A program made the position numbers and the translations under genes. Source: Chitinophagales bacterium (GTDB taxonomy: Bacteria; Bacteroidota; Bacteroidia; Chitinophagales; UBA2359). From it: DNA of 44,406 bases. Below, piece after piece: positions 23,630 through 32,359 of the stretch; the stretch's first letter is position 1; every line of letters starts with the position of its first letter. Location: the NCBI GenBank assembly GCA_020628375.1, contig JAHDFD010000013.1, positions 1 to 44,406 on the forward strand. The letters are read 5' to 3'. The notes under the pieces are model-generated. The model was not told the DNA's origin. It did not search any database and saw only the letters and a program-made list of their open reading frames with translations.

Positions 23630-23677
23630 AAGGCAGCTGCTCTATCCAGTTGAGCTACAGGACCAATTAAGGAAGCG

Positions 23678-23685
23678 CAAATTTA
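23678..23685 (-). promoter_or_regulatory. -7 promoter element of tRNA-Arg
   Basis: TAAATTTG on the minus strand, 13 bp before the first tRNA base, fits TAnnTTTG. No convincing -33 TTG upstream. Confidence 0.5.
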
Positions 23686-23827
23686 CTATTAACTTTAAAT
23701 TACTTGCCATTTTAATTGAAAAAATATTTTAAAAATTTTACTTTTAAATACAAAGAAATTCTAAACAAAAACAAGCTTTTAACGCAATTCAATTTAATTC
23801 TTAACATAAATCAATTACTTTCGTTAT

Positions 23828-24985
23828 ATGAGTTTTTTACATCCATCTATAATGTATTTTCATTTTTCTACTTTTGGAAAAATATTATATCTACAACTCA
23901 TTAAGCATTTTAGTATCAGAAGAGCTTTGTTTACTTTAATTTTTCTGATTCTGTTTATCTTATTATTTTCTTTGGTTACTATTTGCAGATTACTTGATGA
24001 AATTATTTTCTTTGGCTATCGTAAAACTCAGATCAAAGAACCCGTTTTCATTATAGCAAACCCAAGATCCGGCACTACTTATTTACATCGGCTTATGTGT
24101 GATGATGAGGAAAAATTCAGATATACACTTTTGTACCATACAATTTTCCCAAGCATACTTTTGATCAAACTAATTGAAGGAATCGGTAAACTCGAAAAAC
24201 CAATCGGCAGCCCTTTTAAAAAGTTCTTTAAATGGATCGATAGTTGGGCTTTTAAGGGTTGGGAAAATATTCATCCAATGGGCCTGGCACAGTCTGAAGA
24301 AGATGAAGGTATGTTTATATTTCCATTAATGACTCCGGGAATTTATCTGCTGATTCCATTTATAAATGAAATGGACGATGCCAAATTCATGGATAAAATG
24401 CCTGCCAAAACTCAAAAAAAACTAATGGATTATTATGAAAGTAGTCTGAAACGGTTTCTGTATGCAACTGGTTCTGATAAAGTCTTTCTGTCTAAAAATG
24501 TAATGTCAACAGGTCGGTTTAAAGCCTTGATAGATCGGTTCCCCGATGCGAAGATCATTTATCTGGTTAGAAATCCATATAATGTTATTCCTTCGTTCAT
24601 AAGTATGTTTACCGCAGCCTGGAAAGCACATAGCCCAGATATTGGTAACGATTCTGAGGAAGCAAGAGCATGGGGTGAATTGGGTATTGCCTATTTCAAA
24701 TACTTCTTTGAACTTAAAAAAGCTTATCCTGAATCACAGATATTGACAATACCATATACAGAGTTAAGCAAACATCCTTATAAAACGGTAGAAAGAATTT
24801 ATAGTCATTTCAATATGGCTATGAGCGAAAATTTCAAGGAACAACTAAGAGCCAAAACCAATATTACCCGCAAATACAAGAGTAAACACAATTATTCCTT
24901 AGAACAGTACGGTTTAAAGCCGAGTGATATTCATGTTCCGCTTGCTGAACTATTTGAAGAATTTAACTTTCCGATAGAAGCGTAA
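23828..24985 (+). CDS. Membrane-anchored sulfotransferase family protein
   Basis: A 385-aa protein. A transmembrane helix lies at residues 34-54 (LFTLIFLILFILLFSLV). It is followed by the PAPS 5'-phosphosulfate-binding loop N78-PRSGTT84 (FIIANPRSGTTYLHRLM) and the 3'-phosphate region (IIYLVRNPYNVIPSFISMF). Length and order fit the Sulfotransfer_3-type enzymes that transfer sulfate from PAPS to lipids or glycans. The acceptor cannot be deduced. It starts the conserved chromosomal stretch to the right of the intron-bearing tRNA and is divergent from it. Confidence 0.85.
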   Translation: MSFLHPSIMYFHFSTFGKILYLQLIKHFSIRRALFTLIFLILFILLFSLVTICRLLDEIIFFGYRKTQIKEPVFIIANPRSGTTYLHRLMCDDEEKFRYTLLYHTIFPSILLIKLIEGIGKLEKPIGSPFKKFFKWIDSWAFKGWENIHPMGLAQSEEDEGMFIFPLMTPGIYLLIPFINEMDDAKFMDKMPAKTQKKLMDYYESSLKRFLYATGSDKVFLSKNVMSTGRFKALIDRFPDAKIIYLVRNPYNVIPSFISMFTAAWKAHSPDIGNDSEEARAWGELGIAYFKYFFELKKAYPESQILTIPYTELSKHPYKTVERIYSHFNMAMSENFKEQLRAKTNITRKYKSKHNYSLEQYGLKPSDIHVPLAELFEEFNFPIEA

Positions 24986-25241
24986 ATTTGTATAAAACAA
25001 AATTATAAAAGTAATGGTTTATTTAACGATTATTCCAAAGTATGAGGAATCTGTACATTTTTATAAAAAGCTCTATTAGATTCTTTTGAGTGACGAACCC
25101 TCGGAATGGAAAATGAGCAAAGCAAAATTTGGAATAAAGAATCTTACACCACCTATAATTTACAGATTCTTCACTTCAACTACGCTAAGCTTCGTTTCGT
25201 TCTGAATGACACAAATATTATAGCGATAAATTAATTATGTT
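24986..25241. other. Intergenic region with degenerate palindromic repeats
   Basis: Between the sulfotransferase gene and ung. The segment 25085-25212 contains the pattern ATTCTTCACTTC...GTTCTGAATGACA, typical of decayed mobile palindromic repeats of Bacteroidota. No gene. Confidence 0.45.
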
Positions 25242-25949
25242 ATGCCTGATTTATTCAATAAACCACCTGAAGATATTAAGCCTAAAATTCACGAATCATG
25301 GTTAGAAGTTCTTTACGATGAATTTCAAAAACCATATTTCAGGGAAATAAAAAAATTCCTGATAGATGAAAAGAAAGCTGGTAAACTCATTTACCCTCCC
25401 GGACCAAAAATATTTTCTGCTTTCGATGCAACACCATTCAACAAACTAAAAGTTGTTATTTTGGGTCAAGATCCTTATCATGGTCCCGACCAAGCTAACG
25501 GTATGTGTTTTTCTGTGAGCCCCAATGTACCTCACCCCAAATCTTTGATCAATATTTTTAAAGAAATCAGCAATCAGACAGGCGCAACTTATCCGAGATC
25601 AGGAGATTTAACTCCCTGGGCAGAACAAGGAATATTTCTTCTAAATGCAATTTTAACGGTTCAGGCACATCAGGCAGCTTCCCATCAACACATTGGCTGG
25701 CAAAAATTTACAGATACGGTTATTCAAACTATTTCTAAAGAAAAGAATGGGGTAATTTTCTTACTTTGGGGGCGATATGCTCAAAATAAGGAAAAACTAA
25801 TAGATACAGAAAAACATATCATTTTGAAATCAGCTCATCCATCTCCATTAGCGGCACATAGGGGCTTTTTCGGAAATGGACATTTCAACAAGGTAAATGA
25901 AATTTTAAAAGAAAGAGGAGAAGAAACCATAAATTGGCAACTTCCATGA
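25242..25949 (+). CDS. ung: Uracil-DNA glycosylase
   Basis: A 235-aa family 1 uracil-DNA glycosylase, which removes uracil from DNA in base excision repair. The water-activating motif is G75-QDPYHG81 with catalytic D77. The uracil pocket is GMCFSVSP, and the C-terminal minor-groove loop is H199-PSPLAAHRG. Length is usual (E. coli 229 aa). The ATG at 25242 gives the common N-terminus (KIHESWLEVLYDEF). It is monocistronic, converging on lolA with a shared terminator. Confidence 0.97.
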   Translation: MPDLFNKPPEDIKPKIHESWLEVLYDEFQKPYFREIKKFLIDEKKAGKLIYPPGPKIFSAFDATPFNKLKVVILGQDPYHGPDQANGMCFSVSPNVPHPKSLINIFKEISNQTGATYPRSGDLTPWAEQGIFLLNAILTVQAHQAASHQHIGWQKFTDTVIQTISKEKNGVIFLLWGRYAQNKEKLIDTEKHIILKSAHPSPLAAHRGFFGNGHFNKVNEILKERGEETINWQLP

Positions 25950-25989
25950 GCTTCTGAAGTTTGTAATTTTTCGTAAAAGCTTACAAAAA

Positions 25990-26026
25990 AAAGCTCACTT
26001 ATTTTCGTAAAAAACAAGTGAGCTTT
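25990..26026. terminator. Bidirectional terminator between ung and lolA-like gene
   Basis: AAAGCTCACTT (25990-26000) pairs perfectly with AAGTGAGCTTT (26016-26026). The minus strand has an eight-T run, so it mainly ends the ftsK-lolA transcript. Confidence 0.85.
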
Positions 26027-26047
26027 GAATATGTTTTATTTGTTTGA

Positions 26048-26704
26048 TTATCTCAGATCGATTTCTTCCATATCTAAACCTTCATAGTCTTCTTTTCTGT
26101 ATTGGAACAAAGATTCATCAGTCTCTTCTTCACCGAATCCCTTGAACTCATCTAAAAGGTATGTAATAACAGAACCGGTTTTAGTGAAAACAATTCCATA
26201 TTTTATGTAAAATTCTTTATCAACGATGGCTAAAATAACCTTATCAAAACTTTCATCTTCTTCGTTTGGATATACATCTACAACATGCAATTGTTGTGCT
26301 CTGATAATCGTATCGCGATAATTCTTAAAAGTAAAAGCTTCTTCATAAATATTAAAAATAGTTGAAGGACTGAACTCTTCCTCCTCTTCGTCAAATTCGG
26401 TAATCTGTACTTCTTCGTCTTCTTTAAATACCGTCCATACTGTTTCATTGTCGGTAATTCGGTCTAGTATATCTGTTTCAATTCTGTATTTATCATCAGC
26501 AACCAAAAAATTACCTTTTTGAATTTCAGCAATATCTGCTTCTTTGTTTTCAATTGACATTTCAAATTTCCCTTTAAAAGAATAAAAGGCATTATATCTA
26601 TTCTCAACTACTTCGAGTAGCTTGACAGCTTTATCATCATTTTGAGCGTAAGAATTGGTAGAAATAAAGAATAAACTGAAAATTAAAATTAATATAGATC
26701 GCAT
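26048..26704 (-). CDS. lolA: LolA-like outer-membrane lipoprotein carrier
   Basis: A 218-aa periplasmic protein with a signal peptide (SILILIFSLFFISTNSYA). Strands such as FYSFKGKFEMSIENK, KGNFLVADDKYRIET and the C-terminal half fit the LolA/LolB-like half-barrel that carries lipoproteins across the periplasm. A very acidic insert (EFDEEEEEF, near residue 110) is distinctive. It sits 47 bp after ftsK on the same strand, the usual Bacteroidota arrangement, and ends at the shared terminator. Confidence 0.8.
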   Translation of the reverse strand: MRSILILIFSLFFISTNSYAQNDDKAVKLLEVVENRYNAFYSFKGKFEMSIENKEADIAEIQKGNFLVADDKYRIETDILDRITDNETVWTVFKEDEEVQITEFDEEEEEFSPSTIFNIYEEAFTFKNYRDTIIRAQQLHVVDVYPNEEDESFDKVILAIVDKEFYIKYGIVFTKTGSVITYLLDEFKGFGEEETDESLFQYRKEDYEGLDMEEIDLR

Positions 26705-26751
26705 CCGTAGTGTTTTAATTGCGCTTTTTGATTAAAAATACAAAGGTCGGT

Positions 26752-29280
26752 TTAATTTCTGATTTGTGATAAATAATCTTCTAAAGACATTAGATCTAAC
26801 ATTAAAACTTCTCTAGGCTTACTACCTGCTGAAGGGCCAACGATTCCCGCAGCTTCTAACTGATCCATAATTCTACCTGCACGATTATATCCCAACTTCA
26901 TTTTTCTTTGGATCATCGAAGTAGAACCTTGTTGTGAACCTACGATCAAGCGGGCTGCATCTTCAAAAAGGGCATCTTTTTCCATCATCTTCACATTCAT
27001 TGCTCCTGTTTCTCCATCGGCAACTTCAGGTAATTCAAATGCGGAAGCATAAGCCGGCTGATTTCCTATAAAATCAGTAATTCTATCCACCTCTGGTGTA
27101 TCTACAAAAGCACATTGTAAACGGAAAGTATCTGCCCCGGTAACCAATAGCATATCTCCACGACCAATTAACTGATCTGCCCCACTTTTATCGATTATTG
27201 TTTTAGAATCTACTTTTGACATCACTCTGAATGCAATTCTAACAGGGAAATTCGCTTTGATGGTTCCGGTAATAATATTAACAGTTGGTCTTTGTGTCGA
27301 AATGATCAAATGAACACCAACCGCACGTGCTAATTGAGCCAAACGTGTTAAAGGCATTTCAACCTCTTTTCCTGCAGTCATTATCAAATCGGCAAACTCA
27401 TCAATAACCAATACAAGATAAGGTAAGAATCTATGTCCTTTTTCAGGATTTAATCTTCTTGCCTTGAATTTAGCGTTGTATTCTTTGATATTCCTTACAT
27501 GCGCATCTTTCAGTAGGTTATAGCGATTATCCATTTCTACACAAAGTGCATTCAAGGTATGAATAGACTTCGAGGTGTCGGTAATAATAGAATCTTCTTC
27601 GCTAGGTAATTTAGCAAGGAAATGCTTTTCTATCTTATTGTAAATTGAAAGTTCCACTTTTTTCGGGTCGATCAGAATAAACTTTAATTCTGCTGGATGT
27701 TTAGCATATAATAAGGAAACCAGAATTGTGTTTATACCAACCGACTTACCCTGCCCTGTTGCACCTGCCATTAGTAAGTGGGGCATTTTAGTAAGATCGG
27801 CAATGTAATTCCCCATACTAATACTTGTACCCAAAGCAATCGGTAACTCCATATTGGAATCGCGAAAAGCTTCTGTATTGATAATAGATCGTAATGATAC
27901 TATATCTTTGGTTTCATTAGGCACTTCGATACCTATTGTTCCTTTACCCGGAATCGGAGCGATTATTCTGATACCCAAAGCAGACAAACTCAGGGCAATA
28001 TCATCTTCTAAATTTCTGATTCTTGAAATTCTGACACCAGGAGCGGGCACTAATTCAAACAAAGTAATCGTAGGACCGAATTTAGCAGAAATTTTTACGA
28101 TCTCAATTCCAAAATTCTTTAGTGTTTCAATAATGCGCTTGGTATTGGCTTGTAATTCCTGTTTATTCAAACCTACCTTATCATTACTATAAGCTTCTAA
28201 CAAGTCTATAGTAGGTTTTTTATAATTAGCTAAATCCAATGTTGGATCATAATCTCCAACAGCAATTGGTAATTCATTTTGCTCTGAAACTCTTAATCGA
28301 TCTTCGGTAGGGTTAAAAGGCGTTTCTAACTCAGGCGGTGTATCTAAAACTTCAACTTCCAAATCGGCGGCTGGATCGAAAGTCGGATCAGGTGCAGGTA
28401 AAGGCAACTGATCTTCACCATAAGAACCAATCTGTATATCTATTTCTTCTCCGGCAACTTCCGGCTCGATCATTATCTCGTCTTCATCATAATCAATATT
28501 TTCTATCTCATAAACATTTTCAGCTAAAACATCTGAAGGCTTTTTCTTTCTTTTTGTAGTCGTTTTTTTAGCTCTTGATTTAGTTTTAGAACTAGCCGCT
28601 GAAGAAGACATCGATAAAGTCGGTAAGGCAAGATTATTGAAATCCGGTAATCTCATCTCCTTAAAGAAAGTAAGTACTGGATCTATGTTAAGATTAAAGA
28701 AACTTATGATTAATGTACCAACAACAAGAAATAAAAATAACAATGTTCCGTACCAACCTATAAAACCATTCAACCAGGCATTGATCTTCATTCCAAAAAC
28801 ACCAGCCCATGGATTAAGTGATGCACTTGCCAAAAAACCAATAACAATAGATGAGAATACAGTAGCAACAACTGCATTTATTCCCCAATCTTTTAAATTA
28901 TAATTGTACTTTTTAGACATCAGATCTACACCACAAAGAGCAATGTAAGCTGCTAAGATCAATGAGGCAATTCCAAATAATCTGAAAACAAAAATTTGTG
29001 CAATGAATGCTCCGGCAGTTCCTAATAAATTCTTTGAATCATGATTTCCACTTAGGATTTCTGTAATAGAAAGTGAAATGACATCATGGTCATTTCTCCA
29101 GGTAAAAAAGTAAGAGATAAAAGATACAATCAAAAATATAGCAATACAAACGAGGGCAAATCCTAACATTTGTTTGTACTTAGGATCTGTTTTTTTTGTC
29201 GATCTGCGTTTTCTGCTTGTCGTTTTTTTCGATTTAGTAGAACGTGTTGTTCTTCTGCGTTTGTTTGTAGTTGTTGCCAT
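26752..29280 (-). CDS. ftsK: DNA translocase FtsK/SpoIIIE
   Basis: An 842-aa FtsK. The basic N-terminus (Lys/Arg-rich, residues 1-30) is followed by four membrane helices within 35-200, an acidic/proline linker (240-340), and the RecA-like motor with Walker A GATGQGKS near residue 505 and Walker B YLVLVIDEFADLI. The gamma winged-helix domain at the end (SMIQRKMKLGYNRAGRIMDQ) would read KOPS-like polarity sequences. ATG 29280 (MATTTNKRR) is preferred over an upstream ATG that adds seven residues. It pumps DNA at the septum during division. Confidence 0.95.
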   Translation of the reverse strand: MATTTNKRRRTTRSTKSKKTTSRKRRSTKKTDPKYKQMLGFALVCIAIFLIVSFISYFFTWRNDHDVISLSITEILSGNHDSKNLLGTAGAFIAQIFVFRLFGIASLILAAYIALCGVDLMSKKYNYNLKDWGINAVVATVFSSIVIGFLASASLNPWAGVFGMKINAWLNGFIGWYGTLLFLFLVVGTLIISFFNLNIDPVLTFFKEMRLPDFNNLALPTLSMSSSAASSKTKSRAKKTTTKRKKKPSDVLAENVYEIENIDYDEDEIMIEPEVAGEEIDIQIGSYGEDQLPLPAPDPTFDPAADLEVEVLDTPPELETPFNPTEDRLRVSEQNELPIAVGDYDPTLDLANYKKPTIDLLEAYSNDKVGLNKQELQANTKRIIETLKNFGIEIVKISAKFGPTITLFELVPAPGVRISRIRNLEDDIALSLSALGIRIIAPIPGKGTIGIEVPNETKDIVSLRSIINTEAFRDSNMELPIALGTSISMGNYIADLTKMPHLLMAGATGQGKSVGINTILVSLLYAKHPAELKFILIDPKKVELSIYNKIEKHFLAKLPSEEDSIITDTSKSIHTLNALCVEMDNRYNLLKDAHVRNIKEYNAKFKARRLNPEKGHRFLPYLVLVIDEFADLIMTAGKEVEMPLTRLAQLARAVGVHLIISTQRPTVNIITGTIKANFPVRIAFRVMSKVDSKTIIDKSGADQLIGRGDMLLVTGADTFRLQCAFVDTPEVDRITDFIGNQPAYASAFELPEVADGETGAMNVKMMEKDALFEDAARLIVGSQQGSTSMIQRKMKLGYNRAGRIMDQLEAAGIVGPSAGSKPREVLMLDLMSLEDYLSQIRN

Positions 29281-29471
29281 ATCACTGCCTCGGTTATACA
29301 AAAATGGTTTTACAATTAATAAAGGTATTTCTTTATTAAAGTACAGTAATTAAGTTAATACTTTAGTTTTCAACATTTTATCATCAAATAGCGTTTTTAA
29401 TGTGCAAAGTCTTAGGTTACTTTATGCTTTTTTAGTAGTCTTTTCTTTTGTGAATCAGTAAATTATCCTGC

Positions 29472-31844
29472 ATGAGAAAATTTATACCTGCTCTGTTTTT
29501 TTGTTGTTTATTTTTATTCTTTGGTAATACGGCAAATGCTAATTGCTCGTCAGAAGAATCAGAATTGATCATTACGATCGAACCTGATGCGTTTTTTCTT
29601 GAAATTACCTGGCGAGTAAAAGATTACAAAACCGGCGAGTCTATTTTATATGGAAACTGGGAGGGAGGTACCTACTGTTTACCAAAAGACGGTTGTTATG
29701 ACTTTACAATTTTCGATCTGGCAGGTGATGGAATTTGTTGTAATGAGTTCGGTATTCAGGGTGGATATTCTGTTCATTATGAAGGTGAATTAATAATTGA
29801 AGGAGGAGATTACACCGATAGCGAATATAGTGGTGCATTTGGCTGTGATAATGGTGATTCTTGTTCTGATTCATTTGAAATCATTGGTGAAGGTGTTTAC
29901 AACACACCCAATCCAGAAACCTGGTACACTTTCTCTCCGGAAGAATCGGGCTTATACAAAATAAATACCTGCTTCGATGCAAATAATTGCAACACTGCAA
30001 TTTGGGTTTACGATTATTGCCAGGGCTTACCTTACACAAATAACTTACAGGGAAGTATTAAGTTTAGCGCGAATGGTTGTGTAAACAATAATGAATTAGC
30101 TGTAACACAGCTTAACTTAATCGAAGGAGAAAAATATTTCATAAGGGTTGGTCATATAGAAGAATGTGAAGAGGTAATTTTCTGGGAGTTATCTTATTTA
30201 GCACCAGTTACAGATTGCGATGATCCAAATGCTTGTAATTACAATCCATTTACAGTTATTTCAGACCCAAGTTCATGCGAATATGCTGGTGGAAACGATG
30301 ATTGTCCCGGCCCTGATTTTATGATCGATGAAGAGGCCATAAAAAGCAGTATGTATATAAGTAGCTTTAACAGCCAAATTGCTGATTGTTATTTTCAGGA
30401 AGGCTGTGTAACTGGTGTCGGTTTACGTGAAGTACTTCGCTTTGATACAAAAATTTATAATGTTGGTTCTGAAGATTTCTATCTTGGGCGACCAGATGCA
30501 GACAACCCGCTTTGGGTATGGGATAGCTGTCATTTTCATTATCATTTTGAAGAATATGCTGAGTATATTCTTTTTGATGAAACAAATGCTCCTCTGCCAC
30601 TTGGAAGAAAAACTGGTTTTTGTTTAGAAGATACAGGTTGCCCTAATTTAGGTGATTACAAATTTTCGTGTATTTCACAAGGACTCACCGCCGGATGTTA
30701 TGATCTTTACGAAGCAGATTATAATTGTCAATGGTTGGATATAACAGATGTAGATGCTGGCTTATATACTTTAGTAGTAAGAGTAAATTGGGGCTTTGTC
30801 CCTGATTCTTTAGGAAGATATGAAGAAGATTATAGTAATAATTGGGCGCAGGTTTGTTTTGAACTTCTCAGAGATGACGAAGGTGTTGCTTCTTTTGAGA
30901 TCAAAGAAACATGTAATCTGATAGTGGATTGTTATGGGGAACCTTATGGTGATGCCTACTTGGATTGTAAAGGTGTGTGTAACGGGGACGCACTTATTGG
31001 CGATATTATTGAAAATGAAAAGTATCAAAACAATGATTTTAATGCTTTATCACAATACATAATTGATGATGGAGCATACAAAAAATGTTATGACCCAAGC
31101 GGTAACGGCGACTTAGACATGTATGATCTGACTCTATTGAGCAATTGCATAAATACTGGAGCAAACTGTAACTTTCCTTTCAGCTTTTCTAATTCTGAAT
31201 CGATAGTAAACTTTTCTTTCAATGATTCAACCTTCTTATTCAATAGTTCTAAACAAGCATGGACTCAAATAAACATAGAAACACCAGAGGCTAGAATTAT
31301 GGCTTATGAATTAAGCGTTGAGAATGCAATGATCTTAGATTATGAATTGCTTATCGGACAAAATGATGCGAGCGTAATTATTGATCCTAATAAGGATAAA
31401 TTAACGGTTATTTATAAAAATGAATTTATTCCATTCAGTGAAGATCCTTTGGGAATTTTGAATCTGCATTTAGAAATTTTAGATGAAACACAGAATATAT
31501 GTTTTTCTGAAAGCATGAATGCTGTTAATCATCAACTACAAATGCTAAGTGCTGTTTCTGGAGCAAATTGTATGATGCCTGAAATATATACTTCAAATAG
31601 TAATTTTATAGGCAAGCAAGAATATACAATTTACACTCAAGATCGACAGCTTATTATTGAATATGATTCAGGCAATTCTTTCACACTGAATATATACGAT
31701 CTTAATGGTCGATTAGTCAACAGAATACAAGATAATAAAGGTGAAACAAATATTCTTGATCTTAATATGTTGGCAAATGGTATTTATGTTGTGGAACTAA
31801 TTGATCAAAATGAACTTTTCCAACAAAAAATCTTGCTTCACTGA
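29472..31844 (+). CDS. Secreted lysyl oxidase-domain protein with T9SS sorting signal
   Basis: A 790-aa protein with signal peptide. After two Cys-rich N-terminal modules comes a lysyl oxidase domain at about 275-460. The copper motif W348-VWDSCHFHYH358 keeps three His; the first His of animal WxWHxCH is Asp. The cofactor precursors are present as K380 (GRKTGFCLEDT) and Y413 (CYDLYEAD), 33 apart (35 in human LOX). A dockerin-like calcium repeat (DPSGNGDLDMYDL), a cohesin-like region and a C-terminal type IX sorting domain (YDLNGRLVNRI, LANGIYVVEL) follow. It probably oxidises lysines or amines outside the cell, perhaps crosslinking matrix. Confidence 0.88.
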   Translation: MRKFIPALFFCCLFLFFGNTANANCSSEESELIITIEPDAFFLEITWRVKDYKTGESILYGNWEGGTYCLPKDGCYDFTIFDLAGDGICCNEFGIQGGYSVHYEGELIIEGGDYTDSEYSGAFGCDNGDSCSDSFEIIGEGVYNTPNPETWYTFSPEESGLYKINTCFDANNCNTAIWVYDYCQGLPYTNNLQGSIKFSANGCVNNNELAVTQLNLIEGEKYFIRVGHIEECEEVIFWELSYLAPVTDCDDPNACNYNPFTVISDPSSCEYAGGNDDCPGPDFMIDEEAIKSSMYISSFNSQIADCYFQEGCVTGVGLREVLRFDTKIYNVGSEDFYLGRPDADNPLWVWDSCHFHYHFEEYAEYILFDETNAPLPLGRKTGFCLEDTGCPNLGDYKFSCISQGLTAGCYDLYEADYNCQWLDITDVDAGLYTLVVRVNWGFVPDSLGRYEEDYSNNWAQVCFELLRDDEGVASFEIKETCNLIVDCYGEPYGDAYLDCKGVCNGDALIGDIIENEKYQNNDFNALSQYIIDDGAYKKCYDPSGNGDLDMYDLTLLSNCINTGANCNFPFSFSNSESIVNFSFNDSTFLFNSSKQAWTQINIETPEARIMAYELSVENAMILDYELLIGQNDASVIIDPNKDKLTVIYKNEFIPFSEDPLGILNLHLEILDETQNICFSESMNAVNHQLQMLSAVSGANCMMPEIYTSNSNFIGKQEYTIYTQDRQLIIEYDSGNSFTLNIYDLNGRLVNRIQDNKGETNILDLNMLANGIYVVELIDQNELFQQKILLH

Positions 31845-31874
31845 TACTTCAAGAGTGGCTATTAACTGCTAAAT

Positions 31875-32279
31875 TTGCAGTCTATTATGAGTAAATTTTG
31901 TTTAGTAAGTGGCTGTATATTAGCCCTATTGGGAGTTATCTTCGGTGCTTTTGGTGCACATGCTTTAGAATCGAGATTAAGTCCCGATTCGCTTCAGTCT
32001 TATGAAACCGCAGTTCGTTACCAATTTTATCACGCTTTTGCTTTATTGATCTGCGGTTTGTTAACCATAAAATTAGACTTCAGTGAGATCCGAATTCCTG
32101 CTTATTTATTCCTAACAGGAACAATACTTTTCAGCGGTTCGATTTATTTATTAAGTACAAGAGCAATAACAGGCATTACACAAACAAAACTACTTGGCCC
32201 TATAACACCCATCGGTGGCAGTTTACTCATTTTAGCATGGGCAATTCTGGCAGTTCAGCTATTCAAAACAACTTCTTAA
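31875..32279 (+). CDS. DUF423 membrane protein
   Basis: A 134-aa protein with four hydrophobic segments and the DUF423 signature (GAFGAHALESRLSPD, then YETAVRYQFYHAFALL and GSIYLLS). Small inner-membrane proteins of this family (YgdD in E. coli) have no established function. An ATG at 31887 (MSKFCLV) could also be the start. The gene follows the lysyl oxidase gene by 30 bp and may be co-transcribed. Confidence 0.88.
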   Translation: MQSIMSKFCLVSGCILALLGVIFGAFGAHALESRLSPDSLQSYETAVRYQFYHAFALLICGLLTIKLDFSEIRIPAYLFLTGTILFSGSIYLLSTRAITGITQTKLLGPITPIGGSLLILAWAILAVQLFKTTS

Positions 32280-32349
32280 AACTCCCAAACTCTTAAAACT
32301 CCCAAACTCTTAAACTCTTAAACTCTTAAACTCTTAAACTCTTAAACTC
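32277..32349. repeat. Tandem array of the 8-bp unit AAACTCTT
   Basis: Five perfect consecutive copies, preceded by degenerate copies with AAACTCCC. It fills the whole gap before the M32 carboxypeptidase gene and lies directly over its probable promoter/leader, so copy number could affect expression. Confidence 0.85.
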
Positions 32350-32359
32350 AAATATACAC

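Larger units (their letters stand above)
22955..23664 (-). tRNA. tRNA-Arg(UCU), split by a group I intron
   Basis: The 5' exon is 23664-23630: acceptor GGTCCTG, D arm GCTC/GAGC, anticodon 5' strand GCTGC and loop CTT. The 3' exon is 22993-22955: CTAA, GCAGC, variable loop AGGTT, T arm with TTCGAGT, acceptor CAGGATC and discriminator A. The exons join to the seven-base loop CTTCTAA with anticodon TCT, all stems paired apart from one G-T at position 2. CCA is not encoded. The intron separates U34 from C35. A TAAATTTG -7 element (23685-23678) lies 13 bp upstream. The 3' exon doubles as the element's attachment site. Confidence 0.93.

Noticed and set aside
22955..23664. Two broken tRNA pseudogenes rather than one split tRNA
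   Set aside because: The halves are in the right order on one strand, complement each other in both acceptor and anticodon stems, and are separated by a foldable group I core.
22955..23664. Anticodon GCU (tRNA-Ser) from a splice after U33
   Set aside because: The variable loop is five bases, so it is not a class II tRNA, and the P1 pairing supports splicing after U34 giving UCU.
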